Shown: in pieces, positions 35,561 through 46,300 of the stretch
Numbering within the stretch: position 1 is the stretch's first letter
Layout of the letters: each line of letters begins with the position of its first letter
Assembly: GCF_000247695.1 (NCBI RefSeq)
Contig: NW_004624854.1
Location: 5,491,411-5,555,410 of the forward strand
Direction of reading: 5' to 3'
Origin: Heterocephalus glaber
Taxonomy: Eukaryota > Chordata > Mammalia > Rodentia > Bathyergidae
Length of the DNA: 64,000 nt
The notes under the pieces: model-generated
What the model saw: the letters and a program-made list of their open reading frames with translations, nothing else
Databases searched by the model: none
Told to the model about the DNA's origin: nothing
Position numbers and translations under genes: made by a program

Positions 35561-37035
35561 GTTATATTTTTCCCATATCACCCCTACATTTGGTCACAGT
35601 TGATATGTTGCCCTCTATGACAGCCTTTTTCAATTCTGAAAAGCGTAAGGACAAAGTGCATCAAACGGAGAGGAGAAGCAGAAAGTTGTAAACAGCCTTC
35701 ATCTTTAACAGCATGCTTAAGCTGCTGAATCAACTTGTTTGGGGACTTACTGTCCTTCCTTCCATTCACATAATAAATGTTCATGGTTTAAAACACTCCT
35801 GTTGTAAGCTCTGTTACTTGTTGCTGGAAACATCCTAGCTGATACGTATCTTGAGAGTGCAGGTAAAATTCTTAACTCTGTTGGTAAGGACCAGCCTGTG
35901 TATCACACACAGCAGGGGACGGGAAGTAACTGCAAGGTACTAACAGTTATTATTCTTTTTCACGTGATTTCACAGACTTTGCTTAGTGCAAGCAAAATAT
36001 GTTTAATTTTATTTAGGCTTTAGAGGCAAAATATGATTAATAACATTAGCAAAATGAGAAGTATATTAGGGGAATTATTTATACATTCCATGATCTCTTT
36101 TGAAACATGACTAGTCTAGAAATTATGATTTTGTTATAGAAACAGTTCAGAACAGATAGACTCACTTGTGTCAGTTTTTTTCACAAAATAAAATACTAGG
36201 AGTATCTAGGTTAAAGTTTCTTCCCAACAGCTGCTTACATTTGCTTTAACATTCCACTCCTATGAAACACAGTAACACCCTAGAAAAATAAGGGAGTGAG
36301 AAAATGTACAGTAACTCTAAAATACAATTGGCTGGAGCCAGATATAGAATACAAAATGATAGCAATATTGGAAATTGAGACTACTAAGACCTGACATTAA
36401 AAAAAAAAAGAATGAAAGAGAAAGAGAGAGATAAACAAAAGAACAAAATATGAGACTTTGGTATATTTATTTCTGTCTCCCAACTTCCACCCACCCCTTT
36501 TAAAAATATTTGAGTTATTTCCAAAGACACATAAAAGAAAATAGATTGAAGAATTTTCTGGGTAGACTGTGGCCGCTGGGGATATTGTGAAGTGGATGAT
36601 CAGGAACCGAAAGTGAGAAAAGAAAATTTCTAGGTTTTAACTAAATTGATAGGTTCCTGAATCACACACAAATATTTTTCAGTCAATAAATGTCTAATGA
36701 AAGGAGTTGAAGAACGGAAGCTAAAAGGCTTCCTGCTGTTTACAGCGCTCTCCAAAAAGGAGAAACACCTTTAAAACATGATTCACCTGCTCTCCATATG
36801 TCATTTTAATGGAAATTGCCCTAGCGCAGCGCAAGGAGGAGGCACACTAGATGGTAGAGACGGGATGATTAAGAAAAATACTTCTTAAGGTTGTGTTGAT
36901 TGTCAAGAAAACAGCAGAGGCCCCTTAGCAATCAAGGGAAGTGGAACAGTGGGGCTGGATGGTGTGACCAGGCAAGGACTAGGGTCCTTGCTGGGAGAAG
37001 GTATTTATAGTGCAATCCTGAGCCTACCGCAATTT
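35561..37035. other. Unassigned intergenic DNA
   Basis: A+T-rich with an (AGAG)n patch near 36412-36432. No gene recognised. Confidence 0.55.
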
Positions 37036-37047
37036 AACCCTATTTCT

Positions 37048-37149
37048 CTCTGTTCTTGTTTTTTTTTTTTTTTTTGGTACCGGGGATGGAGCTCTGGTCC
37101 TTGCGCTTGCGCAGCAGGTAGCGAAACCACTGAGCTAAATCCCCGGCCC
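37048..37149 (-). mobile_element. ID-type SINE
   Basis: T-run, GGTACCGGGGATGGAGCTCT, then GCGAAACCACTGAGCTAAAT and CCCCGGCCC. 12-bp target duplication AACCCTATTTCT at 37036-37047 and 37150-37161. Confidence 0.96.
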
Positions 37150-37161
37150 AACCCTATTTCT

Positions 37162-37694
37162 TTAACAATAACAAATAATAAGTGATCAGTTGTCTGTGTT
37201 CTACTTCCTTCAATGTACTCTTACAAAGCTGTAATTATTCAAATCTTTTTTTCAGATTAACAAATAATACTATTCCTTTACCATGGATATCATTTTTTAG
37301 TCATCAATCACTTCTGAATTTTTCCCCCACCACTAAATTTGTTAAAAGGAAAAATCATAAATTCAAGCTCCCAGGCCATGGATCAGACCTACTGAATAAA
37401 AATGTTCAGAGACAGAACTTCTATTCAAACTAAGATTTGAGAACCACTGCTTTAAGGGGTTCCAAATAATTGACTATTTTTTAACAAGGGCTTGCAATTT
37501 AGTGTAAAGAACATATTGGCAATTTCTAAATAAATCATGTATTCTAATTCTTCCCAATAGCACTTACTTATACTGAAAAGTTGTTACTATTAAAGAGATG
37601 GTAAATCAACTTCAACATATTTCCTAAATGCTAAGGAAAACATGATCCAAGACTTTATATTTTTATTTTTTTAATTTAGAAGGCTTAGGGAGTC
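37162..37694. other. Intergenic DNA with a MER5-like end
   Basis: A stretch at 37355-37450 (GATTTGAGAACCACTGCTTT) resembles the end of a MER5-type hAT element. No gene. Confidence 0.45.
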
Positions 37695-37802
37695 TTTTTT
37701 CTCTCTCTCTCTCTCTCTCTTTTTTTTTGGTACCAGGGATTGAACTCAGGTCCTTGTGCTTGCGCTGCAGGCGGCGAAACCACTGAGCTAAATCCCCGGC
37801 CC
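37695..37802 (-). mobile_element. ID-type SINE preceded by (CT)n
   Basis: (CT)n at about 37700-37720, T-run, GGTACCAGGGATTGAACTCA, GCGAAACCACTGAGCTAAAT, CCCCGGCCC. Confidence 0.94.
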
Positions 37803-38671
37803 TCGTTTTCCTCTTAATGTGTAAGATTTTAAAAACCATGGGGAATTTTTTCCTTAGGAAGAAATGACGGCACCCAGCCTCTGTAATCTTTATGGTACTA
37901 CCTGGCACCACTGCAGTAAGAGGCTGTTTTTTTTATGGAACAACACAAAGTATCAGAACTCTTCCTATTTTGTTCTAACTTATTTAATTAAATGTTCTAC
38001 CTGGAAACCAAGTGGAAGCTCCTAAAGAATTTCTGACATGAGCTGAATTTTTCTTCTGACCCATAGTGACTATAATCCTACAACCATTATGGGAAATTAA
38101 TTAGATATAAAGAGCAAGAACTCCAGACGTAAAAATGCAGAGGCTGAAAACTGAATTGTCATCTTCCTTATACCCCAATGAACTGTCTGATGGAATTTTT
38201 AAAACTTAGGTCACTAAAATGATATTTTAAGAAGACCTTTAATATATGCTTTTTTAAAATCAATACCTATATATCCCACTATAGCAATGAATTACCTAAC
38301 ATGCACATATAATATTTTACTTGTGATTACAAAGTTGCACAAAATGTTACACTTTTGTCAAGCAAGAACCCTCTGAAGCTCAAAGTTTTGTGCATGCTCC
38401 TAATGCTTTTGCCTTGGGGACTCAACTAGAATCTCTTGACGCTATGCCCCGGGGATCTGCATTTATAACATTCAGCAATTATCATTACCCACACTGTCAC
38501 TAGCATTCTGACAAGGATGCCAGTTTCTTTACCGTCTATGAGATCCAGATCCTCCAAGATCCCACACTTCATCCTGTCTTAGAGATATACACAAGCATTT
38601 GTCAGCAGCTGACAGCTAGGGTCCATAAGCACAAATGGGCAGCTGCTTCAAAGAGGGGATGAATTCTGACC
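37803..38671. other. Intergenic DNA
   Basis: A possible MER5-like piece near 38380-38465 (GGGGATCTGCATTTATAACA). No gene. Confidence 0.45.
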
Positions 38672-38714
<43 letters not shown>

Positions 38715-38789
38715 TTTGGTACTGGGGATGGAACTCAGGCCTTGAACATGATAGAAAGTGCTCTCCCACTGAGCTATATCCCTAACCCT
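38672..38789 (-). mobile_element. Old ID-type SINE with (TTTA)n tail
   Basis: (TTTA)n at 38672-38716, GGTACTGGGGATGGAACTCA, then CTCTCCCACTGAGCTATATC: the ancestral ID form. Confidence 0.9.
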
Positions 38790-39618
38790 GTCCTGTTAGC
38801 TGTTGTTTTTGGTGTAGAAATGTATGGGGTAGTGATGATATTCAGATGCAATCGTCTTATATCATCTGGGCAAATTTAATGATGACTTCAACTTTCTCAC
38901 TTTACTGAGTCACTGATGGGCAAGCACTTTATATATTCTAATGGAAATGTGGAAAGAAAGTCTGCACAGGAGGCTTTGAACAGAAGATTCTGCAGGAGCC
39001 CTGTTTATATAGGGTTTTGTTGTTATTGTTTAATCAGTACTGTATAATTCATCTCCTAGAAATAGGCACACAAATCTTGGTGTAATTTTAAAACAATGGA
39101 CAGCAGCGATTAGTTTGTTAATCCCAGCCAGTCCTTGCAAGAAGGAAGCATTTATACATGATGCCATCCAAGGACCCTTAGGCACCCTAAACGTGACCAC
39201 AATTTCCATTCTGTCTTCCTGTATTTCTCCTTCTCCTTGGTGTCTTAGGGTGGAGGGTTATTCTCATTGCCATCATGGCTCAAACATGTTTATTTATCAG
39301 TACTGTAATATTCTAGCCTATGCATTCTCGAGTTCTTTATAAACTAAATTTGACTTCAAAATAAGACTCCATGATGATTATGATTACTGTACTTAAGATT
39401 CTAAACTTTGTGCATGGAATGTTCATAGATTCAGCTTGGGAAAAATAATTATTATGGCTTAAATTCTGGTAGAATATAAACACAAACCAAGTGCTTGTGT
39501 CTAATTCCTCAATGATTCTGCAATACCAAACAAGATTATTATGGAAACAAGACGGCATTATTGGGAAAAAACCTTAGAGCTAAATACTGGGTAGGGAAAG
39601 TTAAAGTAGTTTTCTATC
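38790..39618. other. Unassigned intergenic DNA
   Basis: No gene or repeat recognised. Confidence 0.5.
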
Positions 39619-40025
39619 TGCTATTGATTGCTGCATAATGAATTAAACTTAGCAGGTGGGAATAATGAACACTTATTGTCTCACAGTTTTCCAGGGCTAG
39701 AAATCTCAGAGGAGCTTACTAGGTGTTTGGGCTCAGGGTCTCTTACAAGGCTGCATCAAGTTATCAGCAAGGGCTGCAGTCATCACAGGCCTCTGTTGGA
39801 AACCTCCACTCACCCACACAGGGTGTAAATGACCAGAGAGGGTGACAGAGAGCACTCACGTTGGAATCCCATCTTTCTACAACCAAACCTTGGAAGTGAC
39901 ACCATCCCTGCCATAAACTATTCATTAGGAGTGAGTCAGTATTTCCAGCCCACACTGAGTGGGAGGGAACTCGCAAGGGAATGAGGACCAGGAGGTGGAG
40001 AGGATCACTGGGGACCATCTTAGTG
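39619..40025 (-). mobile_element. Probable LTR-like repeat, reverse strand
   Basis: TTATTGTCTCACAGTTTTCC, GGTCTCTTACAAGGCTGCAT, CAGCAAGGGCTGCAGTCATC: a common mammalian interspersed repeat, probably MaLR-related. The family is not certain. Confidence 0.4.
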
Positions 40026-40064
40026 GCTGCTTATTACAAGTTTCTTTCCTGTAGGAATTTAAAA

Positions 40065-40275
40065 GTACAGTCACACATCACTGGACAGTAGGGATGTATT
40101 CTGGCAAACACATTATTGGGCAATTTTGTCATTGTGTGAACATCACAGAGTGGATTTAGCCAAACCCAGATGGTGGAGCCCACTACACACCTAGGCTCTA
40201 TGGTGTACACTGTACCTTTATGTAGTCTGCCATTGACTAAAACATGATTTGGCAGTGTATGACAATATATATACA
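40065..40275. mobile_element. DNA-transposon fossil
   Basis: CAGTCACACATCACTGGACA, TTTTGTCATTGTGTGAACAT and CCCACTACACACCTAGGCTC follow a common mammalian nonautonomous DNA element whose name I cannot fix. A B1-dID follows, and the repeat may continue at 40462-40520. Confidence 0.5.
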
Positions 40276-40278
40276 TAT

Positions 40279-40461
40279 TTTTTTCTAGTACTGGGAACTG
40301 AACCTAGGGCCTTTGCACTGAGCTACATCTCCAGCTTTTTTTTTTTTTGAGACAGAGTCTTGCTAAATTGCCAAATTTTCCATTTGGGGTCAAACTTGTA
40401 ATTCTCCTGCCTCTACTTCCCAGAGTGCTGGGATTACAGGGTTGCATCATCATGCTCAGCT
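40279..40461 (-). mobile_element. B1-dID composite SINE
   Basis: ID monomer (TAGTACTGGGAACTGAACCT, GAGCTACATCTCCAGC), then the B1 monomer (GAGACAGAGTCTTGCTAAAT, CAGAGTGCTGGGATTACAGG). Confidence 0.9.
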
Positions 40462-40572
40462 TGCATGACTGTATCGAATACGCAATTCATCACTGTGGGA
40501 TTGTGGGGTGATACAAGCTGTCTTCTCAACTGTTTGATCTTGAAGTCCTTCTATTTGCTTTCATTCTGCCAA

Positions 40573-40619
<47 letters not shown>
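40573..40619. repeat. (TATC)n microsatellite
   Basis: About 11 uninterrupted tetranucleotide units. Confidence 0.97.
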
Positions 40620-40689
40620 GTAGAGTAGCTTAGTTAATGCCCAAGATAGGATCTTTGGACCAGGGAGTTTGTTAGAAACAGAGAACCTC

Positions 40690-41770
40690 AGGCCATCCCC
40701 AACCTATTTAATTATGAGTAACATCTCTTACTTTGGAGTATACAGTGTCTGATATTAATATAACTACTCAGTTTTCTTTTGATTGGTATTTATATGGCAT
40801 ATCTTTTGCACCATTTCTTTTTTATTACATTTCAGGGTTTCTTGTAGATTGTTTAAATAAGCTTAGCTGACAGTGTCTACCTTAGCTGGCAATATCTGCC
40901 TTTTAATTAGGGTGTCGAGGCCATGTATGTTTTCTATTATTATACATATAATAGGATTTAAATCTACCATCTTTTTATTTGTTTTCTATTTGTCTACTTA
41001 TTCTTCAACCTTTACCCCTTATATTTTTGCTTTCTTTTAGATTACTGTATTATTCCATTTTATCTTTATACTAGTTTATTAGTTACACTTCTTTTTAAAA
41101 GATTTTAGTGTTTGTTCTAAGGTTTATACTATATACCTTTAACTTATTAGTCTAACTTCAAGTACTATTAAATTATTTCATATGTGATATAAGAACCTTA
41201 TAACAGTATGCTTCCTTCCCTTTCTTTCATCCTTTGTTGTATTGTCATATATTTTAATTCTAAAGATGTATAAACATCACAATACATTGCAATTTCTTTT
41301 GCTTTAAATAATTATCTTTTAAAGTGATTAATTTCAAAGCTTTGTTTTCATTTTTGTCATTTCTGGAGCTGTTTCTGTGTCTAGATACAAATTTCCATCT
41401 GTCACATATTCCTTTTGTACGAAGAACTTTTTTTTTGGTACCAGGGATCGAACTCGGGTCCTTCCGCTTGCGAGGCAGGCGGTGGAACCACTGAGCTAAA
41501 TCCCCAGCCCTGAAGAACTTCTTTTAACATTTCTTGTAGTGAAAGTCTATCAGAAAAGAGGAAAAGCAACATTTGTCTTCATTTTTTGGAAGATATTGTA
41601 GCTGGGTATAGAATTGGGGATCAGCAGTATTTTTTTCTTCCACTATTTCAAATATGTCACTCCATATTCTCGGCTTACATGGTTTCTGACATGTTGTTTC
41701 AATAAAGTGTCTTTACAGATGTTTACTAAGGGTCTACCACATGAATAGTGTAAATATTTAGTATGTTACT
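40690..41770 (-). mobile_element. Old L1M 3' region, reverse strand
   Basis: GTTTATACTATATACCTTTA, ACATTTCTTGTAGTGAAAGT, TTGTAGCTGGGTATAGAATT and related segments follow the reverse of old L1M 3' ends. A younger SINE splits it at 41430-41511. Confidence 0.6.
41430..41511 (-). mobile_element. ID-type SINE nested in L1
   Basis: T-run, GGTACCAGGGATCGAACTCG, GGTGGAACCACTGAGCTAAA, CCCCAGCCC. 9-bp target duplication GAAGAACTT at 41421-41429 and 41512-41520. Confidence 0.95.
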
Positions 41771-41776
41771 GTCTGT

Positions 41777-41864
41777 TCTTTTTTTCCTTCGGTACCAGGG
41801 ATCGAACTCTGGACCTTGTGCTTTTGAGGCAGGCTGTGGAACCACTGAGCTAAATTCCCAGCCC
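41777..41864 (-). mobile_element. ID-type SINE
   Basis: T-run, CGGTACCAGGGATCGAACTC, GTGGAACCACTGAGCTAAAT, CCCAGCCC. Confidence 0.94.
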
Positions 41865-42007
41865 TACTCTTATTTCCCTACCGATTCATCTGCAGGAAAA
41901 TGGAGTCATCATTCAACAATCTATTCCTTTTAGTCACTTTTCACAGTGGCATCCAACATTAAGCCAAATCAAAATAATGAATGTGGCTAGGTCAAAAAGC
42001 TGTCTTG

Positions 42008-42091
42008 AGGGCCGGGGATTTAGCTTAGTGGTTTCCTCACCTGCTGCGCAAGCTCAAGGACCCGAGTTCGATCTCCGGTACCAAAAAAAAA
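42008..42091 (+). mobile_element. ID-type SINE with perfect target duplication
   Basis: GGGCCGGGGATTTAGCTTAG to CTCCGGTACC plus A-tail. 14-bp duplication AAAAAGCTGTCTTG at 41994-42007 and 42092-42105. Confidence 0.96.
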
Positions 42092-42105
42092 AAAAAGCTG
42101 TCTTG

Positions 42106-42829
42106 CAAGAGGCAATGCATCCATCACTATAGGAACTTAGAGGAAAAACTGGGCCAGGAACTGCTATTTCTCTGGAGACACCCTGCAAGGGTGACCCATG
42201 GCTTATTTTTTAAAAATCATCCCCCTGAAGAGTCCCTTACAAGGAAATTTCTGGACATTAAAAAGTCATATATGGTATTCATAGGGTGCCAAGTGCTTAA
42301 GGGCAGTTGGCTAAGCCTTCCTTTAGATAAGGGAAACCCTACTCCATCGTGCTCAGACCTTCAGGAAAAATGAGGCTGAACTACTTTTAAGAGGGTGATT
42401 TCTCACATTGGATTTTCTAAGGGATCTCAGTAGAAGGCCAGTTACAAAACAGAAAATGACTTTGTGTTCTCGTCAAGTATGGAATATTAAATCACATTAA
42501 TGGGTTCTGGCGCCTTAAGGTCTGTTCTTAAAACCATCCTAATTATCAATCTTAAGACTTACACAATATATCTTTATATATATTTTAATCCAATCTATTT
42601 TTGAGGCATGATTGTTATGTTGGTGAAGGAACTTTTACAGCTTCTTTGTCCTTTGAAATGTTTATTTATGAGCTCACCCATACAAGCCATTTATTTTAAG
42701 CAACCCAGTTTCCTGTTCGTTAGTTACCAAAGACGGGAATGAAACAGGTGAAACAAAGACACTGGCTTTTATCTATAAAACCGTAGCTGGCTGGCTGTCA
42801 CTCACCCGGGCGCCCCAAGCCCAAGGGTC
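42106..42829. other. A+T-rich flank of the NEMP2 promoter
   Basis: No gene, and no upstream exon on either strand that I can support. G+C content rises abruptly after about 42780. Confidence 0.55.
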
Positions 42830-43300
42830 GTGGGTCGCGAAAGTTTCAGTCGACCTCACGGAGGAGACACCCTCCGCCAGCCCCTCCTGGCGCCAGACAG
42901 CATCCGGGGTGGGGCGGAGCCTAGCGGAGGGCGGGGCGATGCCCGAGGAGGTGGGACGAGGCCGGACGGAGGGCGGAGCGAGTCCTGGACGGGGGGCGAG
43001 AAACAGGAAAGAGGCGGGGAGAGGCTTGAGTAGGCGGGGCGCTGCCGCGAGGAGGGCAGGGACGCGGGCCGGACCCCCCCGCCCCCCGCCACCCCCCCCA
43101 CCCCGCGGTTCCCGCCCGACGAGGGGTCCTCCGAGCCTTCCCGCGCGGGCCGCTCCATTTCCGCCGCCACCCCGCGGCCACCCGGAAGCCGCGGAGCCGA
43201 GCCGGGCGATGTGGTGGCCGCTGCTCTGGCTGGGGCCCGCGGGCGCCGTGCGCGGGGAGGACGCGGCGCTCTCAGGTAACCGGGGCCCCCTGGGCCCCCG
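42830..43300 (+). promoter_or_regulatory. NEMP2: CpG-island promoter of NEMP2
   Basis: A sharp change from A+T-rich flanks to G+C- and CpG-rich DNA around the NEMP2 start. There is no TATA box at a sensible distance. GC boxes of Sp1/KLF type appear at 42911-42919, 42931-42938, 42971-42978, 43011-43020 and 43033-43040, and an ETS-like CCGGAAG at 43182-43188. A C-run block at about 43073-43105 could form a G-quadruplex on the minus strand. These features suit a housekeeping-type dispersed promoter, which may also fire divergently; no divergent exon is recognised. Confidence 0.75.
43209..43275 (+). CDS. NEMP2: NEMP2 exon 1 (coding part), signal peptide
   Basis: Codes for 22 residues plus one base (phase 1), with a short hydrophobic core after the start (WWPLLWLGPAGA) and then an acidic stretch (GEDAALS), as expected for a cleaved signal peptide. 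The donor is CTCAG|GTAACC. The ATG has G at -3. The frame stays open for at least 100 codons upstream, with other in-frame ATGs at 42909 and 42939. The ATG at 43209 was chosen because only it puts a signal peptide at the N-terminus of a type of protein known to have one. Confidence 0.85.
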
Positions 43301-46300
43301 CGTGTCCCCCGGGACCCGGACCTTCTGTGGTCCCAGGACAGGAACTGCAAAGCCAGGCCCGTTCCCTAGTTTTCCCGCGGCCGCCGAAGCGCACAGCTGC
43401 TTTGATTTGTCCGGAGCCACCCAGCCCGTCATGGGCACGCCCAGCCCTGGGCTCTGGGCCTGCAGCACTGTCCATCGGTTTGCGTTACTGACCGGCGTGG
43501 TGGTGCACGCCCGAAACCCCAGCGCCCCGCACGCCGAGACCAGAGGACAACAAGTTCGCGCCCAACACGGGCAATTTAGGAGACCCTGTTTCCAGGAAGA
43601 AAACCTTCTTTTTAAAAAAGGCTTGGGGTTGTAGCTCATTTTCGAAGGCCCTGGGTTCAATCCCCAGTACCACAAACAAACAAAACGCCTTATATCGCTA
43701 GCTATTCCTGTAAACTCAAGACTGGAGAGGGTAAGAGCTTCAGTCTGAGGATGAGCCAGACGCTCCCTTGCCCTTGACTGGCTGTAGTGACCTTGGGTAA
43801 GTCACCTAACTGGTCATGTGTAGGCTTCTGATGACACCTCCAGGGTCCTGGGTCGTTATGGTGTGCCCAGAACTGGTAGCTTCTCGTGGTGGTCATCGTC
43901 CGCGGGGTGATCCCAGGGGGAGTCAGAAAACGCGAGTTTGGACTCCAGAACTGCTTGTGATTTGCTGTCAGTTTAATTTCCTCTCTTCTTTCAGTTTCCT
44001 GCCCATAACACTCTTTAAAGGATTTCTTGAGCGCACCCTTCACGCTCTTCCTTCATTTTGTTGGTCACTCCCCGGTTGCAAGGGAGGGTGCCAAGTGTTG
44101 TCTTTAAGCTGGAACTGGCCTTCCCGCACAAAGCCAGGATTCCATGGATTCCTGGAAGGACTCTAAGGAAGAAAGAGAGAAGGCAGTTACTGTATTTGCT
44201 CTGCCGCAGCTGCCAGCCAACAGATACATGCAGTGAGTTCCACCTTGGGGAACTGTGCGCCAGCTTTCATCAAACACATAGCAGGTGTTCATGCCCTGGG
44301 CAGTGTTAAAAGTTCTTTAGCCTAATTATCTATTGTATTTAATAATCCTAGAAGCTCATTAGAGGTAGGTAGCAGTTATATTCCCATTTTACGGATTGGG
44401 AAATGAAGGATTAGTAATAAAAAATGTAACAAGTACATACTACTGAAAAAAATAAACACAGACCTCCCTAAGGAGGAGGGTTTCTGGGCATGGTAGCAGC
44501 CAGAGGATTAGAAGTAGCCCTACCAACACCCAGAACCTCAGGGTCTGGTTTAGGCATTACATTCAGCCGCTGCTTGTGATATAACCTGGGGTGAGGCTCA
44601 TAGTCTTTATAGACCAGTTTTCTTACAGGAAAATGAAGATGTACTGCCGAACAGTATCCAGTATTTTCTGCACCTTTTAATTGCCTCAGAGAACCCAGTG
44701 TTCTTCAGGTTTCTGTATTACCACACTTAATGGTAATGATTTTCAGTTTTGTTTATTGGAAACGTACATAAATGCTTACCAGGGCTCCTGTTCTGCCTGA
44801 GACATGGAAGATGCCTACTGAATTGATAAAGTTCTAGTCTGCAGCTAAGCAACAGCAGCTTCTGTGGGCATCAAGTGAGGCTTGCGATTGCACATAGAAA
44901 GACTAGGAAGTACCAAGCTCGAACCATCCTGTAGTGTCCCAGGGCCACCATATTGGAACCCCTGGATTAAACCAGGCCTGAGAACTACTGCTGCTCTGAA
45001 GTTGATGTATGAGGAGACGAAACAGCTGGTACATTAGGTGCACCATCCACAGGGAATACTCTTGTTCCAAGGCCCCAGTGGATGTCAGAGATCCCTGTGT
45101 GTACTGCTTTCCTGTACATACACACCTAGAGTAAAGTTTAATGGAAATTAGGCACAGTAAGAGAATAGCAGTAATAACTAATAGAACAGTAACAACAATA
45201 TGCTGCAATAAATTATTTCAACTTATGAATTGTGTATCTCTGGAATTTTCTATTTAGTATTTTCAGACTGGTAACTGCAGCCTCAGTGAGCAAAACTACA
45301 GGTGAGGCAGAGCTACTGAACATCATCCTTCCATAAAGTGGGGCCATCTACTACAGGAGAGGCTGGGTGGAGATGGGACACAGGGCCCTTCCTGTCGGAA
45401 ATTCTGTCCTGGGGACACACAATTCCTTCCCATGTGAGAACATCCTGTCACCCTCTTTGGAGGAAAGTCAGGCAGTTTGCACTGGAGGCACAAGTGGCTG
45501 CCTGGCTGAGAGGAAGAGAAGCCTCACACCGAGGATTACTGTAATTTGTCACCACTGGATGAGGTCCCTGGGATGAGGTTCAGGTCACAGGAAGGTTCCC
45601 CAGGCTTACACTACAGGGATAGGTCATTTCCGTTTCACAGCTTTCTGTTCCTCTGTGGCGGAGGAAGATCTCTCCTGGAAGTTAGGTCAGACCTGACTGC
45701 ACATTAGCACCTGTTGATCTCACTTTCATTCTTGTGTCTTGAAGGAAGAAAAATCAAAGTGTGTGTTCAGATTAAAAACAGTCAAGCAAATTGGGGTTAG
45801 TAGAATAGAGATGTTACCTGTGTGCTACACCTTTAAGCATACATTTACAAAGGAACACCAAGGACAGTCCTAACCCCATCTGGGACCAGTTGGTTGCACT
45901 TGAACTCCCACAAGAGAAGGCTGGTTTGTGCTTGCTTTTTGTTTTTCTTGCTCTTTTTCCCCACCTTTGGTCCTAAAAGAAAAAGAATTACAGGTCAAAA
46001 GGAGAAAACATCAGTGTAATTTAATAAGTGCTTATTCTTATTCTGTTATAGTTTAATTTGAGGATAGTTTTTTATATGAGAGCCATCAAAGGCTAAAATT
46101 TCAAGAGGAATGTTGGTTACTATTTTTATATGGGAAGTACTTTAAGATCTGAGATTTGAGAAGTATTTGTGCTTTTTATTTTTAGAATATTCGGTAAGTC
46201 AGTTTAAGTACTACCTGCTCTTTTCTAAAGTTTTGACCGAATATTTTTACTACATGTATGACCAAACTCTTAAATTTAAATATATACTTAGACATTTACT

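Noticed and set aside
40573..40619. Regular short repeats that might suggest a CRISPR array
   Set aside because: A simple tetranucleotide microsatellite without spacers, in a vertebrate genome.
42773..43675. 300-codon open frame on the minus strand over the NEMP2 promoter
   Set aside because: It lies in CpG-island DNA and reads through a SINE and exon 1 antisense. The protein is low-complexity Pro/Arg/Gly/Ala with no domain: a G+C artefact.
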